From the NCBI GenBank assembly GCA_900544545.1, contig UQVY01000008.1, forward strand, positions 32,136-96,135: a stretch of DNA of 64,000 bases, given 5' to 3'. The position numbers were made by a program, and so were the translations under genes. Shown here piece after piece: positions 8,340-18,066 of the stretch (positions are counted from its first letter, which is position 1; each line of letters begins with the position of its first letter). The notes beneath the pieces are model-generated. The model was not told where the DNA came from and ran no database searches. It was given only the letters and a program-made list of their open reading frames with translations. The DNA is from an uncultured Eubacteriales bacterium (GTDB lineage Bacteria; Bacillota; Clostridia; Christensenellales; CAG-314).

Positions 8340-9875
8340 TTACTTCGAGACAAGAACCTTACCCGTCATTTCCTTCGGCACGGGAAGCCCCATTGCGCAG
8401 AGCATGGTCGGCGCGATGTCGCAGAGCTTTCCGCTCATCAGCGTAACGTCCTTATCGTCGCTTACGTAAATGAAAGGCACGGGATTGGTCGTATGCGCGG
8501 TAAAAGGCTTACCCTCTTCGTCGAGAAGCTTTTCGGCGTTGCCGTGATCGGCGGTAACGAAAACCCGTCCGCCCTCGCCGAGTATTGCCTTAACGACCTT
8601 TTCCACGCATTCGTCCACAACCCAGACCGCCTTTTTCGTCGCTTCGATAACACCCGTATGCCCCACCATATCGCAGTTAGCGAAATTCAGAATCATAACG
8701 TCGTATTTTCCGCTTTTTATCTCCTCGACAGCTCTGTCTGCCACGGAATACGCGCTCATTTCGGGTTGAAGGTCGTAGGTCGCGACTTTCGGCGAAGGAA
8801 TGAGAATCCTGTCTTCGCCTTTATTCGGCTCCTCTACGCCGCCGTTGAAGAAGAAGGTTACGTGAGCGTATTTTTCCGTTTCGGCTATACGGAGCTGAGT
8901 CTTTCCCTGCGACGCAAGATATTCGCCGAGAGTATTGTCGAGTGTCTGAGGCTTGAAAGCTATGTCTATTCCCGTAAAAGAGTCGTCGTATCGGGTAAAG
9001 CAGACGTATCTTAAATCCTTTACTTCCTTTCCCGGCGCAAAACCTTTGTCCTTCTGCGTGAGCTGACGAGTCATTTCTCTCGCCCTGTCGGGACGGAAAT
9101 TGAAAAAGATAACGCTGTCTCCGTCTTCGATAACTCCGACGGGCTTTCCGTTCTCGTAAACGGGAGTCGGCAGAACGAATTCGTCGGTAACGCCCTCATT
9201 ATAGCTTTCTTTCAACGCCTCCTCGGGATCGGAGCACACTCTTCCCTGTCCCATAGTCAGCATATTATAAGCCTTTTCCACTCTGTCCCAGCGGTTGTCC
9301 CTGTCCATTGCGTAATATCTTCCGCACACGGAAGCTATCTTACCGACGCCGATTTCGCTTATTTTACGTTGAAGCTCCCTCATATAGCCCGCTCCGCTCG
9401 TGGGCGAAACGTCCCTTCCGTCGGTGAAACAATGCACGAACGCCTTTTTCACGCCCTCGCGCCTGCAAAGCTCCAGAAGCGCGAAAAGATGAGTTATATG
9501 ACTGTGAACTCCGCCGTCCGACAAAAGCCCCATAAGATGAACGGACTTTCCCTTTTCAACGGCGTTTCTCACTGCTCCGACGAGAGCCTCGTTTTTATAA
9601 AACTCTCCGTCGTCTATGTCTTTGCTTATTCTCGTAAGCTCCTGATAAACTATCCTGCCCGCGCCTATATTGAGATGACCGACTTCGCTGTTACCCATCT
9701 GGCCGTCGGGAAGTCCTACCGCAAGCCCCGACGCTTCCAGAGTCGAAGACGGATAATTTTCCGTAAGATACCTTACGAATCTGCTGCCCTTGCTGCCTAT
9801 ACAGTTGCCCTCGCCGTCCGGCGCGTATCCGTAGCCGTCCATAATGACGAGTGCAGTCATTTTCTTTTTTTCCAT
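8340..9875 (-). CDS. gpmI: 2,3-bisphosphoglycerate-independent phosphoglycerate mutase
   Basis: Converts 3-phosphoglycerate to 2-phosphoglycerate in glycolysis with two Mn ions. The length (511) is typical. The metal-binding Asp13 in MDGYG, the phosphorylated Ser63 in GNSEVGHLN, the HCFTDGRD motif and the C-terminal TADHGNAEK metal site are all present. It is the last gene of the pgk-tpiA-gpmI operon. The ribosome site before the first ATG is weak (GGACG); an internal ATG five codons on (MTALVIMDG) is also possible and would not change the enzyme. Confidence 0.97.
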   Translation of the reverse strand: MEKKKMTALVIMDGYGYAPDGEGNCIGSKGSRFVRYLTENYPSSTLEASGLAVGLPDGQMGNSEVGHLNIGAGRIVYQELTRISKDIDDGEFYKNEALVGAVRNAVEKGKSVHLMGLLSDGGVHSHITHLFALLELCRREGVKKAFVHCFTDGRDVSPTSGAGYMRELQRKISEIGVGKIASVCGRYYAMDRDNRWDRVEKAYNMLTMGQGRVCSDPEEALKESYNEGVTDEFVLPTPVYENGKPVGVIEDGDSVIFFNFRPDRAREMTRQLTQKDKGFAPGKEVKDLRYVCFTRYDDSFTGIDIAFKPQTLDNTLGEYLASQGKTQLRIAETEKYAHVTFFFNGGVEEPNKGEDRILIPSPKVATYDLQPEMSAYSVADRAVEEIKSGKYDVMILNFANCDMVGHTGVIEATKKAVWVVDECVEKVVKAILGEGGRVFVTADHGNAEKLLDEEGKPFTAHTTNPVPFIYVSDDKDVTLMSGKLCDIAPTMLCAMGLPVPKEMTGKVLVSK

Positions 9876-9995
9876 ATCGATTTTCGTCCGTAAATTATCC
9901 GAACCGCGCGACCTCCAAATCGGAATTACCCGAAGAGCGTTCTTCGTATTATTCTTTTCCGCACGTTCGTCCCGCGGCTTTCACGATTTTCAGTT

Positions 9996-10748
9996 TTATT
10001 TGTCCTCGGCGCAGTCTATAATCGCGTTGAACTTTTCGGGAACGAGGCTCGCTCCGCCGATAAGTCCTCCGTCTATATGCGGCATACAGAGAAGCTCGTC
10101 GGCGTTCTTTTCGTTCATAGAACCTCCGTAAAGCACGGGAAGGTGCTTCGCTATATCCTCGCCGTACATCTTTCCGAGTATCTTTCTTATGAAAGCTATG
10201 GCGTTATTGGCTTCGTCGGCGGTCGCGGTCTTGCCCGTACCTATCGCCCATACGGGTTCGTAGGCTATTATAACGCCCTTAATCTTCTCCGAGTCGAGAG
10301 CTTTGAGTCCTCCTATAAGCTGAGTTTCCAGAACCTTTCTCATATTGCCCGACTCTCTCTCGGCAAGAGTTTCTCCTACGCAGACAATGGGATTGAGTCC
10401 GCTTTTGACCGCGGCTTCCGCACGCTTCATAACGGTTTCGTCGGTCTCTCCGAAATACTGCCGCCTTTCGCTGTGTCCGACGATAACGTATTCCGCTCCC
10501 GCTTCTTTAAGCATAGCCGCGCTTATCTCGCCGGTAAAAGCTCCGCTTTCCGCCCAGTGAACGTTCTGCGCGCCGATATGAACTTTCGTCCCGTCCGCGG
10601 CTTTAACCGCCTCCGCCAGATCCGTATAAGGCACGCAGGCGATTACGAGGCTCTTCGAGCAATTCGCCTTCCCCGCTATCGCTTTTATAAGTCCCGCGGT
10701 TTCGGCTGCGGTTTTATTCATTTTCCAGTTTCCGGCTATAATCTTCAT
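9996..10748 (-). CDS. tpiA: triosephosphate isomerase
   Basis: Interconverts dihydroxyacetone phosphate and glyceraldehyde 3-phosphate. 250 residues, the full TIM barrel. Lys9 in GNWKMN, His92 in GHSERRQYF, and Glu164 in YEPVWAIGTG are the catalytic residues, and the GTGKTA loop is intact. It starts 17 bases after pgk with a GGAG ribosome site, so translation is likely coupled within the glycolytic operon. Confidence 0.98.
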   Translation of the reverse strand: MKIIAGNWKMNKTAAETAGLIKAIAGKANCSKSLVIACVPYTDLAEAVKAADGTKVHIGAQNVHWAESGAFTGEISAAMLKEAGAEYVIVGHSERRQYFGETDETVMKRAEAAVKSGLNPIVCVGETLAERESGNMRKVLETQLIGGLKALDSEKIKGVIIAYEPVWAIGTGKTATADEANNAIAFIRKILGKMYGEDIAKHLPVLYGGSMNEKNADELLCMPHIDGGLIGGASLVPEKFNAIIDCAEDK

Positions 10749-10765
10749 AATTCGTATCTCCGATT

Positions 10766-11953
10766 TTATTTATCGTTAAGGCAGGCGATTCCCGGAAGAG
10801 CTTTTCCTTCGAGAAATTCGAGACTCGCGCCGCCGCCCGTGCTTATATGAGTCATTTTATCGCCGAATCCCATCTGAATAACCGCCGCCGCGGAATCCCC
10901 TCCGCCTACTATCGTAACGGCTTTGCTTTCAGCCATAGCCTCGGCTATTCCTCTCGTTCCTTTCGCAAAAGAAGGCATTTCGAATACGCCCATAGGTCCG
11001 TTCCAGATAACCGTACCCGCGGATTCAATGATTTCCGAATAGCGTCTTACGGTCTTTTCGCCTATATCGAGCCCCATATAACCGTCGGGAATATTGCAGT
11101 CCACGGTAATCGACGGACTGTCGTTTGAAAATTCCTTCGCCGCGACGGTGTCTTCGGGAAGAAGCATTTTTACGTTATTTTCCTTAGCCTGAGAGATAAG
11201 CTCCAAAGCAAGCGGAACCTTATCGTCCTCGCACTTGGACGAACCTATCGTTCTTCCGAGAGCTTCTTCGAAAGTATAAGCCATCGCTCCGCCGATAAGA
11301 AGATAATCGACTTTATTCAGAAGATTCTCGATGACTCCTATCTTGTCCGAAACCTTGCTTCCGCCGAGAATAGCCACGAAGGGACGCTTGGGATTATCGA
11401 GCGCGCCGCCCATAATCTCCAGCTCTTTAGCTATAAGAAGCCCCGCCACGCATACGTCGAGATACTGCGTGACTCCCGCCGTCGAAGCGTGCGCTCTGTG
11501 CGCCGTACCGAAAGCGTCGTTGACGTAAACGTCGGCGTAACTCGCGAGTTTACGGCAGAAATCGGGATCGTCGGCTTCCTCCTGCGGACAGAAACGCAGA
11601 TTCTCCAGCATAACGACTTCGCCTTTTTTGATTTCCGAAACCAGCCTGTCCGAGCAGGGACCGACAACGTCTTCGCTCAGTACGGTTTTAACTCCCAATT
11701 CGTTGAGTCTCTTCGCCGCGGGCGCGAGAGAATATTTCTTATCGACCTTTCCCTTCGGACGACCGAGATGAGAACAGAGAATGACCTCGGCTCCTCTTTC
11801 CGTAAGATAGTTTATCGTAGGAAGCGAAGCGATTATTCTGCTGTCGTCGGTGATATTGCCGTTTTCGTCGAGAGGGACGTTAAAATCCACTCTCACAAGA
11901 CAACGTTTTCCCGAAACATCGATATCCTTAACCGTTTTTTTGCCGTAATTCAT
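10766..11953 (-). CDS. pgk: phosphoglycerate kinase
   Basis: Makes ATP from 1,3-bisphosphoglycerate. 395 residues, typical length. The substrate-binding [16 protein letters not shown] and ENLRFCPQE motifs lie in the N-domain and the nucleotide-binding [11 protein letters not shown] and GGGDSAAA motifs in the C-domain. It is the first gene of the pgk-tpiA-gpmI operon, with GGAGGAG before the ATG and a strong promoter 55 bases upstream. gap is not in this operon; it lies at 25125 next to fba. Confidence 0.98.
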   Translation of the reverse strand: MNYGKKTVKDIDVSGKRCLVRVDFNVPLDENGNITDDSRIIASLPTINYLTERGAEVILCSHLGRPKGKVDKKYSLAPAAKRLNELGVKTVLSEDVVGPCSDRLVSEIKKGEVVMLENLRFCPQEEADDPDFCRKLASYADVYVNDAFGTAHRAHASTAGVTQYLDVCVAGLLIAKELEIMGGALDNPKRPFVAILGGSKVSDKIGVIENLLNKVDYLLIGGAMAYTFEEALGRTIGSSKCEDDKVPLALELISQAKENNVKMLLPEDTVAAKEFSNDSPSITVDCNIPDGYMGLDIGEKTVRRYSEIIESAGTVIWNGPMGVFEMPSFAKGTRGIAEAMAESKAVTIVGGGDSAAAVIQMGFGDKMTHISTGGGASLEFLEGKALPGIACLNDK

Positions 11954-12007
11954 AACAAACTCCTCCGAATTTTTCGCCTTTTGCGGAAGCTTTACCCTCC
12001 CGTTGTC

Positions 12008-12036
12008 ATTTTATACCATTTTTTCCTCGTTGTCAA
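12008..12036 (-). promoter_or_regulatory. promoter of the pgk-tpiA-gpmI operon
   Basis: On the minus strand a perfect TTGACA (12031-12036) is followed after 17 bases by TAAAAT (12008-12013). The strength fits high expression of glycolytic enzymes. The roughly 215 bases from here to the spoIIE stop show no gene and no obvious terminator for spoIIE. Confidence 0.85.
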
Positions 12037-12250
12037 GCATTGCCGCCAACGCTTTCCGCAATCTCGCCGAAACCGATAACCGCGCCGTATCCGCAGAGCC
12101 GACTTCCCTGTCCGCGGAAATTCTTCCCGAAAATCGGACGACCGCTCTTTTGCGCCTTCAAACCTTCCTCGCTCTTTCTCTCCTCGTAAATTCTTCCTTT
12201 ATAAATTCTTCGTCGGAGAAAACGATTCCGCCGAAAACCGAATACCTTTA

Positions 12251-14545
12251 CTACGGAAGACGACTCACGAGACTCGCGACTATTACGGTCATATCGTCCT
12301 TGGGCTCGGGCGAAAGCAAAAGAGCTTTCCGCATTATCTCGTCGGCTTGTTTTTGCGGATCCTTTTCCGCAAGCGAAGCCGAAAACGCCCCGAGAGCCTG
12401 CTTTCCGCCGAAAGCTTCCTCCACTCCGTCGGAAAACAAATACAGATAATCGCCCTCCGAAAGAGCCTTTTTCGTTATGACCGGACGCATTTCGTCCAGC
12501 ACGCCCATCGGCAGAGAACCTCCGTCTATGAATTCCGCGCCGCCCGCCTGACGGATAAGTCCCGCCGGCGCACCGATTTTTATGAAATCCGCAAGCCCGT
12601 TCCTCAAATCTATCAGGGCTATGTCCACAGCCGTGAATCTGTCCTCGCCCGCCGTCGAAAGAAGCCTGTTTACGCTCGAAAGCACGGTTTCGTTATCGAA
12701 TCCCGCCTTATAAAAGTTTTCGACGAGCGAAACGGCTCTCGACGAAGCCTCTTCCGCGTCCTTCCCGCTTCCCATTCCGTCGCATAACGCAAGAAGAAAT
12801 CGTCCGCTGTCTATTCTCAGAAAACTGTGCGTGTCCCCCGAAACCTCGCTTCCGCTCTTCCTCTCCCGGGAAAATCCGAAAACTACGTCGTAGGGCGGAC
12901 GCGGGACGAAATGCACGACCTTCCACTCCCCTTCCTCGGCGGATTCGACTTTATCCACCATAAGCGGAAGCTTCAGAACCTCCGAAACCTTTTCCGAAAA
13001 GCCTTTCTTCTTTACGTCCCCCGAATCCGCGACTATCGCGGCGCAAAGCTCCTTTCCGTCGTCGTAAAGCACGGCTTCGCGGCAAAGTACGCCCCTTTCT
13101 CCGAGAGCGGAAATAATCTCCTTTTCCCGACGGTCGTCAAACGTAACCGTCCTCTTGCTCTCGGTGCTGAGCCTGCTGAGAACAGCCGAAACGCCCATCA
13201 TCTGCTCGGCTATAAGACTTTTACCGTTATCGGAATTGACCGTCATCGTGTAATACCTCTTGTAAGCGTCCGCCTGAGCGTTTATTTCGGCAAGCACGCT
13301 GCTTATCCGTCCGCACCTCGCGGCAAGAGAATTGTTTACGTCTATAACCGTAGCCCTGCCTTTGTCGAGAGCGGCTCTCGTCATCGAAACAAAACCCTTT
13401 TCGGTATCCGCAGACATCGTTCGCCAGCATCTTACTCTCTCCTGACAACCCGCGCACACCCTTTCGCTTACGTCCCTCCTTATCGCCTCCGCGGCTCTTT
13501 CCGAAGGCATAACTCCCCTTATCATAGACCTGAAACTCTGCTGAAGAGCGAAAAATACGTCCGAAAGCTCGTAAAGCCGACCGGAAAGATTGCTCCTCTG
13601 TCTGTTGACTATATGCCTGACCGAATACTTTCCGTCCTCCGAAATCCCGCTCCTTACGGAATTCAGAACCTTCTTCGGGAAAAGCATAAAAGCCGCCGCG
13701 GCAACCGCTCCCGTTACCGCGCACGCCGCAGCCGATCCGCCTTTCCCGAAATAAACCGCAAACAAAGGAATAGTTATCGCTCCGCCAAGAACGGAAGCCC
13801 ATCTTTTCCCCGAAAAAACCGCCGCAACCGCTCCTACCGACGGCCAGAGCGCAAGACAGACCGATTCTCCCGAAAAAAGCGCGCAGCCCGCTCCCGCAGC
13901 AAAGGAAAGAAGAACTCCCTTTTCCTTGCCGAAAGCGTTTACCGTAAAAAGAATCGCAAAGGGCAAAACCGCATAACTCAGATTTATTCCGAAAAGAATC
14001 GTCTTTTCCAGACCACCCGCTATAAGCCCCGCGGAAACGAACGCAAAAAGCAGTCTGCTTCCCTGCGGAGAATACCTCGCGCCCCTCGAAAGAATCCCTT
14101 CGGCTACGTCGCAGAAAGAAAACGCCGCCGCAAGAGAAACGGGTATTCCCAGAAGCCTTTCCGCGGCCTGACCGCCCTCGGCCGTCAGAACGTAGAAAAA
14201 CTGCGACAGACACAAAAGCCCGAAACATATCGCCTTGCTTCGCTTCTCGTCCGTCCGAACAGCCGCAAGTCCGTAAAAAGGCGTGATTACGGCAGCGGCA
14301 GCTACCGCGGCGGGAAAACTGTCCGTGAAAAAAGCCGAACAGAGCAGAAAAGCCGCCGACTGAAACAAAAGCCCCTTCCCGAGCGTAAGAAAAGCCGCAT
14401 ACGCCCCCAAAGCCAGACTCATCCCAAGCTCCTTATGCGTTCCGTACAGCAAAACGTACACCGTACACCCGAAAAGCGCAAACGCTATCTCTTTCCCGTA
14501 ATTCCTTTTAATAGCTCCGACCGAATCCTTTACCGCAGCCTTCAT
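12251..14545 (-). CDS. spoIIE: stage II sporulation protein E (serine phosphatase)
   Basis: SpoIIE dephosphorylates the anti-sigma antagonist SpoIIAA and so activates sigma-F in the forespore; it also associates with the polar septum. At 764 residues it is slightly short of the Bacillus protein. The first 300 residues are a run of about ten hydrophobic helices, followed by a cytoplasmic regulatory region with a cysteine pair (CAGCQ, about 370), and a C-terminal PP2C-type phosphatase (about 560-760) with LCDGMGSGKDA, FTAVDIALID and LFSDGVEE, the metal-binding Asp motifs. The gene ends in TAG directly followed by TAA. Its presence indicates a true endospore former. GGAGG lies 12 bases before the ATG. 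Confidence 0.95.
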   Translation of the reverse strand: MKAAVKDSVGAIKRNYGKEIAFALFGCTVYVLLYGTHKELGMSLALGAYAAFLTLGKGLLFQSAAFLLCSAFFTDSFPAAVAAAAVITPFYGLAAVRTDEKRSKAICFGLLCLSQFFYVLTAEGGQAAERLLGIPVSLAAAFSFCDVAEGILSRGARYSPQGSRLLFAFVSAGLIAGGLEKTILFGINLSYAVLPFAILFTVNAFGKEKGVLLSFAAGAGCALFSGESVCLALWPSVGAVAAVFSGKRWASVLGGAITIPLFAVYFGKGGSAAACAVTGAVAAAAFMLFPKKVLNSVRSGISEDGKYSVRHIVNRQRSNLSGRLYELSDVFFALQQSFRSMIRGVMPSERAAEAIRRDVSERVCAGCQERVRCWRTMSADTEKGFVSMTRAALDKGRATVIDVNNSLAARCGRISSVLAEINAQADAYKRYYTMTVNSDNGKSLIAEQMMGVSAVLSRLSTESKRTVTFDDRREKEIISALGERGVLCREAVLYDDGKELCAAIVADSGDVKKKGFSEKVSEVLKLPLMVDKVESAEEGEWKVVHFVPRPPYDVVFGFSRERKSGSEVSGDTHSFLRIDSGRFLLALCDGMGSGKDAEEASSRAVSLVENFYKAGFDNETVLSSVNRLLSTAGEDRFTAVDIALIDLRNGLADFIKIGAPAGLIRQAGGAEFIDGGSLPMGVLDEMRPVITKKALSEGDYLYLFSDGVEEAFGGKQALGAFSASLAEKDPQKQADEIMRKALLLSPEPKDDMTVIVASLVSRLP

Positions 14546-15027
14546 ATCCCTTTTCCTCCGTCGATTTTCATATTGCTTTTCCTCCGTCGATTTTTCGTCG
14601 TAATCGCTTGCCGCAACTTATCCGCTTTTCCGCAGATTCTCGTTCCTCCGCGGATTTTTAGCCGTAAGTCCGTTACGCTTCTCAATTTTAACACGCATAC
14701 TCTCCGTTTCTTCCGTCGGAAATCGTCTGTTTTCGGGGATTATTGACGAAAAGACAGGCTCCGGTGGACAGACGAAAATCGGGACTACTCGTTTTTAAAA
14801 GAAGAATTCCGAAGTCGGACTCGGTTTCCGCTCCGAACTCCACGCGGCTCCGCAAAGCCGATGAAATCCTCCGCCGAACCCTTTCCGGAAGAAAGCGGAC
14901 ATAAAAAGACAAAAACCGTCAATTAAATCGGGTATGGGAAACGAAAATATGTTATAATAAAGGAAACGAAATAAGAATAAAACGCAGAATGAAAATCAGA
15001 CGCAAAAGATAAAAGGATAGAAACACG
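14546..15027. other. 482-base intergenic region with an unexplained nested inverted repeat
   Basis: It separates spoIIE (minus) from the iron-sulfur protein gene (plus), so it must hold both promoters. Towards the plus-strand gene a TATAAT lies at 14953-14958, without a good -35. The spoIIE promoter was not identified. At 14723-14775 an 8-bp outer stem (TCGTCTGT with ACAGACGA) encloses a second stem (TTTCG with CGAAA), which could be a structured RNA. A 74-codon open frame on the minus strand (14688-14912) has no ribosome site and no recognisable protein features and is not called as a gene. Confidence 0.5.
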
Positions 15028-15879
15028 ATGAATTACGACGGACTTATCGGCGGAATAAAAGAGATTTACGCAAAATCGGGAATAGAATTCAGAGCGACGG
15101 TAACGGAAGAGGATAAGATTCTTCTCGTTTTTCTCGCGGGATACCGTCCCTTCGATTATCCGTCGGACTGTTATCGGATAGACTCGTATTACGAAATCTC
15201 CAATAAAACCTACCGAGCCGAAAAAGAGATTATAAAGCTTCTTCGCAAAAACGGGATATCAGCCGATTTCTACCGCGGGAAAAACCTCAGAAGCGTTGCG
15301 GAACGCGCCCGACTGGGGAAAAGAGCTTTCAGCGGATTTTTATACTGCGACGCATACGGGACCTATTGCTTTATAGGCTGCGCGGAGATAAACGGACTTA
15401 CCTCCGACGAGGAATTATCGAACGCCCTTCGAACCCTCGACCGCACTCCCGAAATAACCCGATCGTGCGACGGCTGCCGCGCGTGTCAGGCGGCTTGTCC
15501 GACGAAAGCCGTTCCCGACAAAAAAGAATTCTGCCTCAGAAACGTTCAGGAAAACGCGAGAAAAGGCCTTTCGGAAGAATTGAAACTCTGCGCGGAAAAA
15601 TTGGGCGACAGACTGCTCGGCTGCGGCGCGTGTCAGGAATTCTGTCCGCTGAATATCGGTATAAAATCCCGCCCCTTGCCCGAGAATCTTTATAACCTGC
15701 TCAAAAAAGAGAATTTCCGGAAAGCAATCGAAAACAACGACTTAAAGGAATTAAAAGAAATTATCGGGACGAATTACGGACGGAAAAGCGTACTCGCGCC
15801 CGTTCTCGGACTTATCGAAAATAACGACGAACCGAAAGAACATAACGAATCTGCGACCGACGGAGAAAACGAAAAATGA
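15028..15879 (+). CDS. short QueG-like double 4Fe-4S protein
   Basis: 283 residues resembling epoxyqueuosine reductase (QueG), the cobalamin/iron-sulfur enzyme of queuosine tRNA modification. Two ferredoxin-type clusters are visible: CDGCRACQAACP (about 148-159) and CGACQEFCP (about 198-206), spaced as in QueG. The segment before them (YCDAYGTYCFIGCAEI) matches the QueG region just ahead of the clusters. It is about 100 residues shorter than QueG and lacks the C-terminal HEAT-like repeats; the N-terminal domain is also short. An AAAGGA ribosome site precedes the ATG. The stop overlaps the next gene by four bases (ATGA), so the two are co-translated. True queuosine function is uncertain. Confidence 0.7.
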   Translation: MNYDGLIGGIKEIYAKSGIEFRATVTEEDKILLVFLAGYRPFDYPSDCYRIDSYYEISNKTYRAEKEIIKLLRKNGISADFYRGKNLRSVAERARLGKRAFSGFLYCDAYGTYCFIGCAEINGLTSDEELSNALRTLDRTPEITRSCDGCRACQAACPTKAVPDKKEFCLRNVQENARKGLSEELKLCAEKLGDRLLGCGACQEFCPLNIGIKSRPLPENLYNLLKKENFRKAIENNDLKELKEIIGTNYGRKSVLAPVLGLIENNDEPKEHNESATDGENEK

Positions 15880-17192
15880 TTTTAAGAACAAACGACTTCA
15901 ATAACGGCGAAAAACCGCACGTAAAGGACTCCTCCGCACCCTTCCTCACCGAAATCGGAATCGATTCGCCCGCACGGGTTTTTGCCGCGGACACCGACCT
16001 ATTTCTTTCGGCGGGAGCGGACGTAAACGCTCAGCGAAAAAGCAACCGCGCCGCGGTTTTCTCGGCTATCGCCCTGAAACTGTGCGAGTTCGGACAGAAA
16101 ACCCTTATCGTTTCGAAAACCGACGACGAGCTTACCGGCGACGCGAGAAGCGCCTTCCGGAAAAAACTCGCGGTTTCGGATTTCCGATTCGAAGAGAAAG
16201 ATTCCGACACGGCGAGCGAAGAATCGTCCGCAGACAAAATCTTTAGCCGCAAAAACGAAAAGCCTTCCTTTAATCCGTATACGGAGGAGGATTATCTGAG
16301 GCTGCGCGCGGTCGCCGAAGAAAACGACGATATCCGCTCGGTTTTCGTCATCGGAGGCTCGGAGGAAATTTCTCTCGGCAAAAGGCTCGCGACCGAATTC
16401 GGAATCCCTCTCGCGGTTTTCATAACGCGTCCGGACGGGGATTCCTTCCTCTCGCCTTATTTCACCGTCCGCCGCGAAGGAAGAGTCGATTATATTCCCT
16501 CGGCGGCGCCTTCTCTCGCGTTCTTCGACGCGGCTCAGACGCTCTCCGAACGATATATGCGCAGAGGCGCGGGATTTATCGCGAAAGCCCTTATGACTCT
16601 TCCCGAAACCGACTACCTCGGCGGAGATTATTCCGAAGAACTCCTCGGAGTCATAAAAGACTGCCTTTTTACGGATTTCACGAAAATCACGGTACAGAAC
16701 AAAACTCTGCTTTTTACCTCTCTTTTAAGGCTTTCCGCGCTCAGAAGCAAGGGCGAATACCCTCTTATAACTCCCGCGGACGGACTTATGGAAACCCTCG
16801 GACTTTTCGGCGTCGACGGAAAGGATTACGCTTATACCTGTTCGAGACTAATAGCCGAGATTTACTCGGACGTCCTCTCCGAACCCGAACTCGTTCTGAC
16901 TCCGCCGCCCGATACCCTCGGACGATTCAGAAGATTGTCCTCGCTCGGCGCAAATACCCGCGGAAACCTCGGAAACGACCGCTTTCTCAACTTCGTTTTC
17001 CCCGTTTTCGCCGCAAAAATCGAAAGGCTCGTCAAAAGCCTGTCGCTCTTTGAAAACTGCTGCCTGACCGACCCGATTCCTCTGTCTTCACGGGAACTTC
17101 GGGACGCGATCTGCGCTTCGGCGGAAATCTTCGGTCAGCACGGACTTCTCCGCGACCTCTTCCTCGCGGGATACCTTCCCGCAAATCCGTAA
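15876..17192 (+). CDS. degenerate glycerol-1-phosphate dehydrogenase-like protein (Fe-ADH fold)
   Basis: 438 residues, not confidently assigned. The stretch FVIGGSEEISLGKRLA (about 150-166) looks like the NAD-binding GGG loop of the iron-alcohol-dehydrogenase superfamily, here GGS. ITRPDGDSFLSPY and the following FFDAAQTLSERYMRRGAGF track the TTASHDG...ADL...RAGxGD regions of EgsA/AraM-type glycerol-1-phosphate dehydrogenases. The C-terminus (LRDAICASAEIFGQHGLLRDL) resembles that family's end. The metal-binding histidines expected in the middle are not seen, so the protein is probably catalytically altered or dead. It overlaps the QueG-like gene and is followed by a terminator, so the pair forms a two-gene operon. 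Confidence 0.45.
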   Translation: MILRTNDFNNGEKPHVKDSSAPFLTEIGIDSPARVFAADTDLFLSAGADVNAQRKSNRAAVFSAIALKLCEFGQKTLIVSKTDDELTGDARSAFRKKLAVSDFRFEEKDSDTASEESSADKIFSRKNEKPSFNPYTEEDYLRLRAVAEENDDIRSVFVIGGSEEISLGKRLATEFGIPLAVFITRPDGDSFLSPYFTVRREGRVDYIPSAAPSLAFFDAAQTLSERYMRRGAGFIAKALMTLPETDYLGGDYSEELLGVIKDCLFTDFTKITVQNKTLLFTSLLRLSALRSKGEYPLITPADGLMETLGLFGVDGKDYAYTCSRLIAEIYSDVLSEPELVLTPPPDTLGRFRRLSSLGANTRGNLGNDRFLNFVFPVFAAKIERLVKSLSLFENCCLTDPIPLSSRELRDAICASAEIFGQHGLLRDLFLAGYLPANP

Positions 17193-17232
17193 AAGCCGAG
17201 TTGATTGAACGAACGCCGAATTTCATTAAACG

Positions 17233-17276
17233 AATCCCCGATTTCATTGAGCGAACACGGGGATTTTGCTTTTTTA
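17233..17276 (+). terminator. terminator after the QueG-like operon
   Basis: An 8-bp stem (AATCCCCG at 17233-17240 with CGGGGATT at 17258-17265) is followed by TTTT-GC-TTTTTT. The stem overlaps three imperfect 20-base repeats (about 17203-17262) of the form CATT-A/G-A-CGAA, of which the last two build the hairpin. Confidence 0.8.
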
Positions 17277-17299
17277 GTTATAAAAAGATTCGGAGCGTC

Positions 17300-17857
17300 T
17301 TATTCGGACGGCTCTTGTTTTTTCAAGGAAAGATAAGTCCCGACTATTTCGCCGATATAGAAATCGTGAAAATCCTTTTTGGGATAGTTATCGGAAATCA
17401 TAGACTTATCGACGAATCCGCGCTCCTCTATCGGACCGACGTAAATCTTTCGGCAAACGAAAATCATCTTCGCCTGTGCGACGGCAACGCTTTCGTCGAT
17501 GAATTCGGGAGAAAGTCCGCAGGCGGCAAGCTTGTCGGGATAATCCCTTCCCGATTCGGTACCCAGAAACGCAAGCTCTTTTCTATATTTTTCGTCAAGA
17601 ACCGAAAGCGTGAAAAACGGACGTTCGTCTATTATCGGTTTGGTGAAACGGGACGGCCGGACATACACGGTAACGACGGGAAGCCCGTTGAAGCCCTTTG
17701 CGTTTTCACCGAACCAGAGCGAGCCCATTTGCCCCCAGGACACGGTCATCGGATTGTATTTTTCGCGGTCGCCCGCCGTGAGAACCATCCAGTCTTTGGA
17801 AAAAAGCGTATGCGGATTCATCCGCAAATCGTCGAAATCCACTTTTTTGAACTCCAT
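17300..17857 (-). CDS. flavin reductase-like FMN-binding protein
   Basis: A 185-residue protein of the flavin-reductase-like split-barrel type. The conserved start NPHTLFSKDWMVLTAGD, followed by YNPMTVSWGQMGSLW and VVTVYVRPSRFT, is typical of small clostridial flavoredoxin-like proteins that bind FMN and pass electrons. The substrate is unknown. The start at 17857 was chosen over the upstream in-frame ATG at 17905 because AAAGGAG lies just before it and the extra 16 residues show no conservation-like pattern. It stands alone, downstream of tRNA-Pro with terminator-like hairpins between. Confidence 0.85.
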   Translation of the reverse strand: MEFKKVDFDDLRMNPHTLFSKDWMVLTAGDREKYNPMTVSWGQMGSLWFGENAKGFNGLPVVTVYVRPSRFTKPIIDERPFFTLSVLDEKYRKELAFLGTESGRDYPDKLAACGLSPEFIDESVAVAQAKMIFVCRKIYVGPIEERGFVDKSMISDNYPKKDFHDFYIGEIVGTYLSLKKQEPSE

Positions 17858-17982
17858 AAAAATCTCCTTTTGCCCCGACTGCGCAAATTCGAAATTTCTC
17901 AGCAATTCAGGGCTTTTCGGTCAGTATACCATAAATCGCGATTCGTTGTCAACAAGGAACTCGTTTTCATTATTTTTTAATA

Positions 17983-18008
17983 AAAAACGGAGCAAAGCGA
18001 ACTTTGCA
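17983..18008. repeat. second, degraded copy of the tRNA-Pro terminator sequence
   Basis: The string AACGGAGCAAAGCGAACTTT occurs here and again at 18072-18091. In this copy the stem is reduced to GCAAAG/CTTTGC around the CGAA loop and is flanked by A-rich runs on both sides. It may act as a back-up terminator for transcripts from the tRNA side or be a duplication remnant. Confidence 0.7.
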
Positions 18009-18066
18009 AAAAAATTACGGGAAAGCCGCAAGAGAAATGCGACAGCAGGCGGAAGTTTTTTTGAAT

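Noticed and set aside
14688..14912. 74-codon minus-strand ORF upstream of spoIIE
   Set aside because: No ribosome site, no recognised feature, unusual Arg/Ser composition, and it overlaps the nested inverted repeat.
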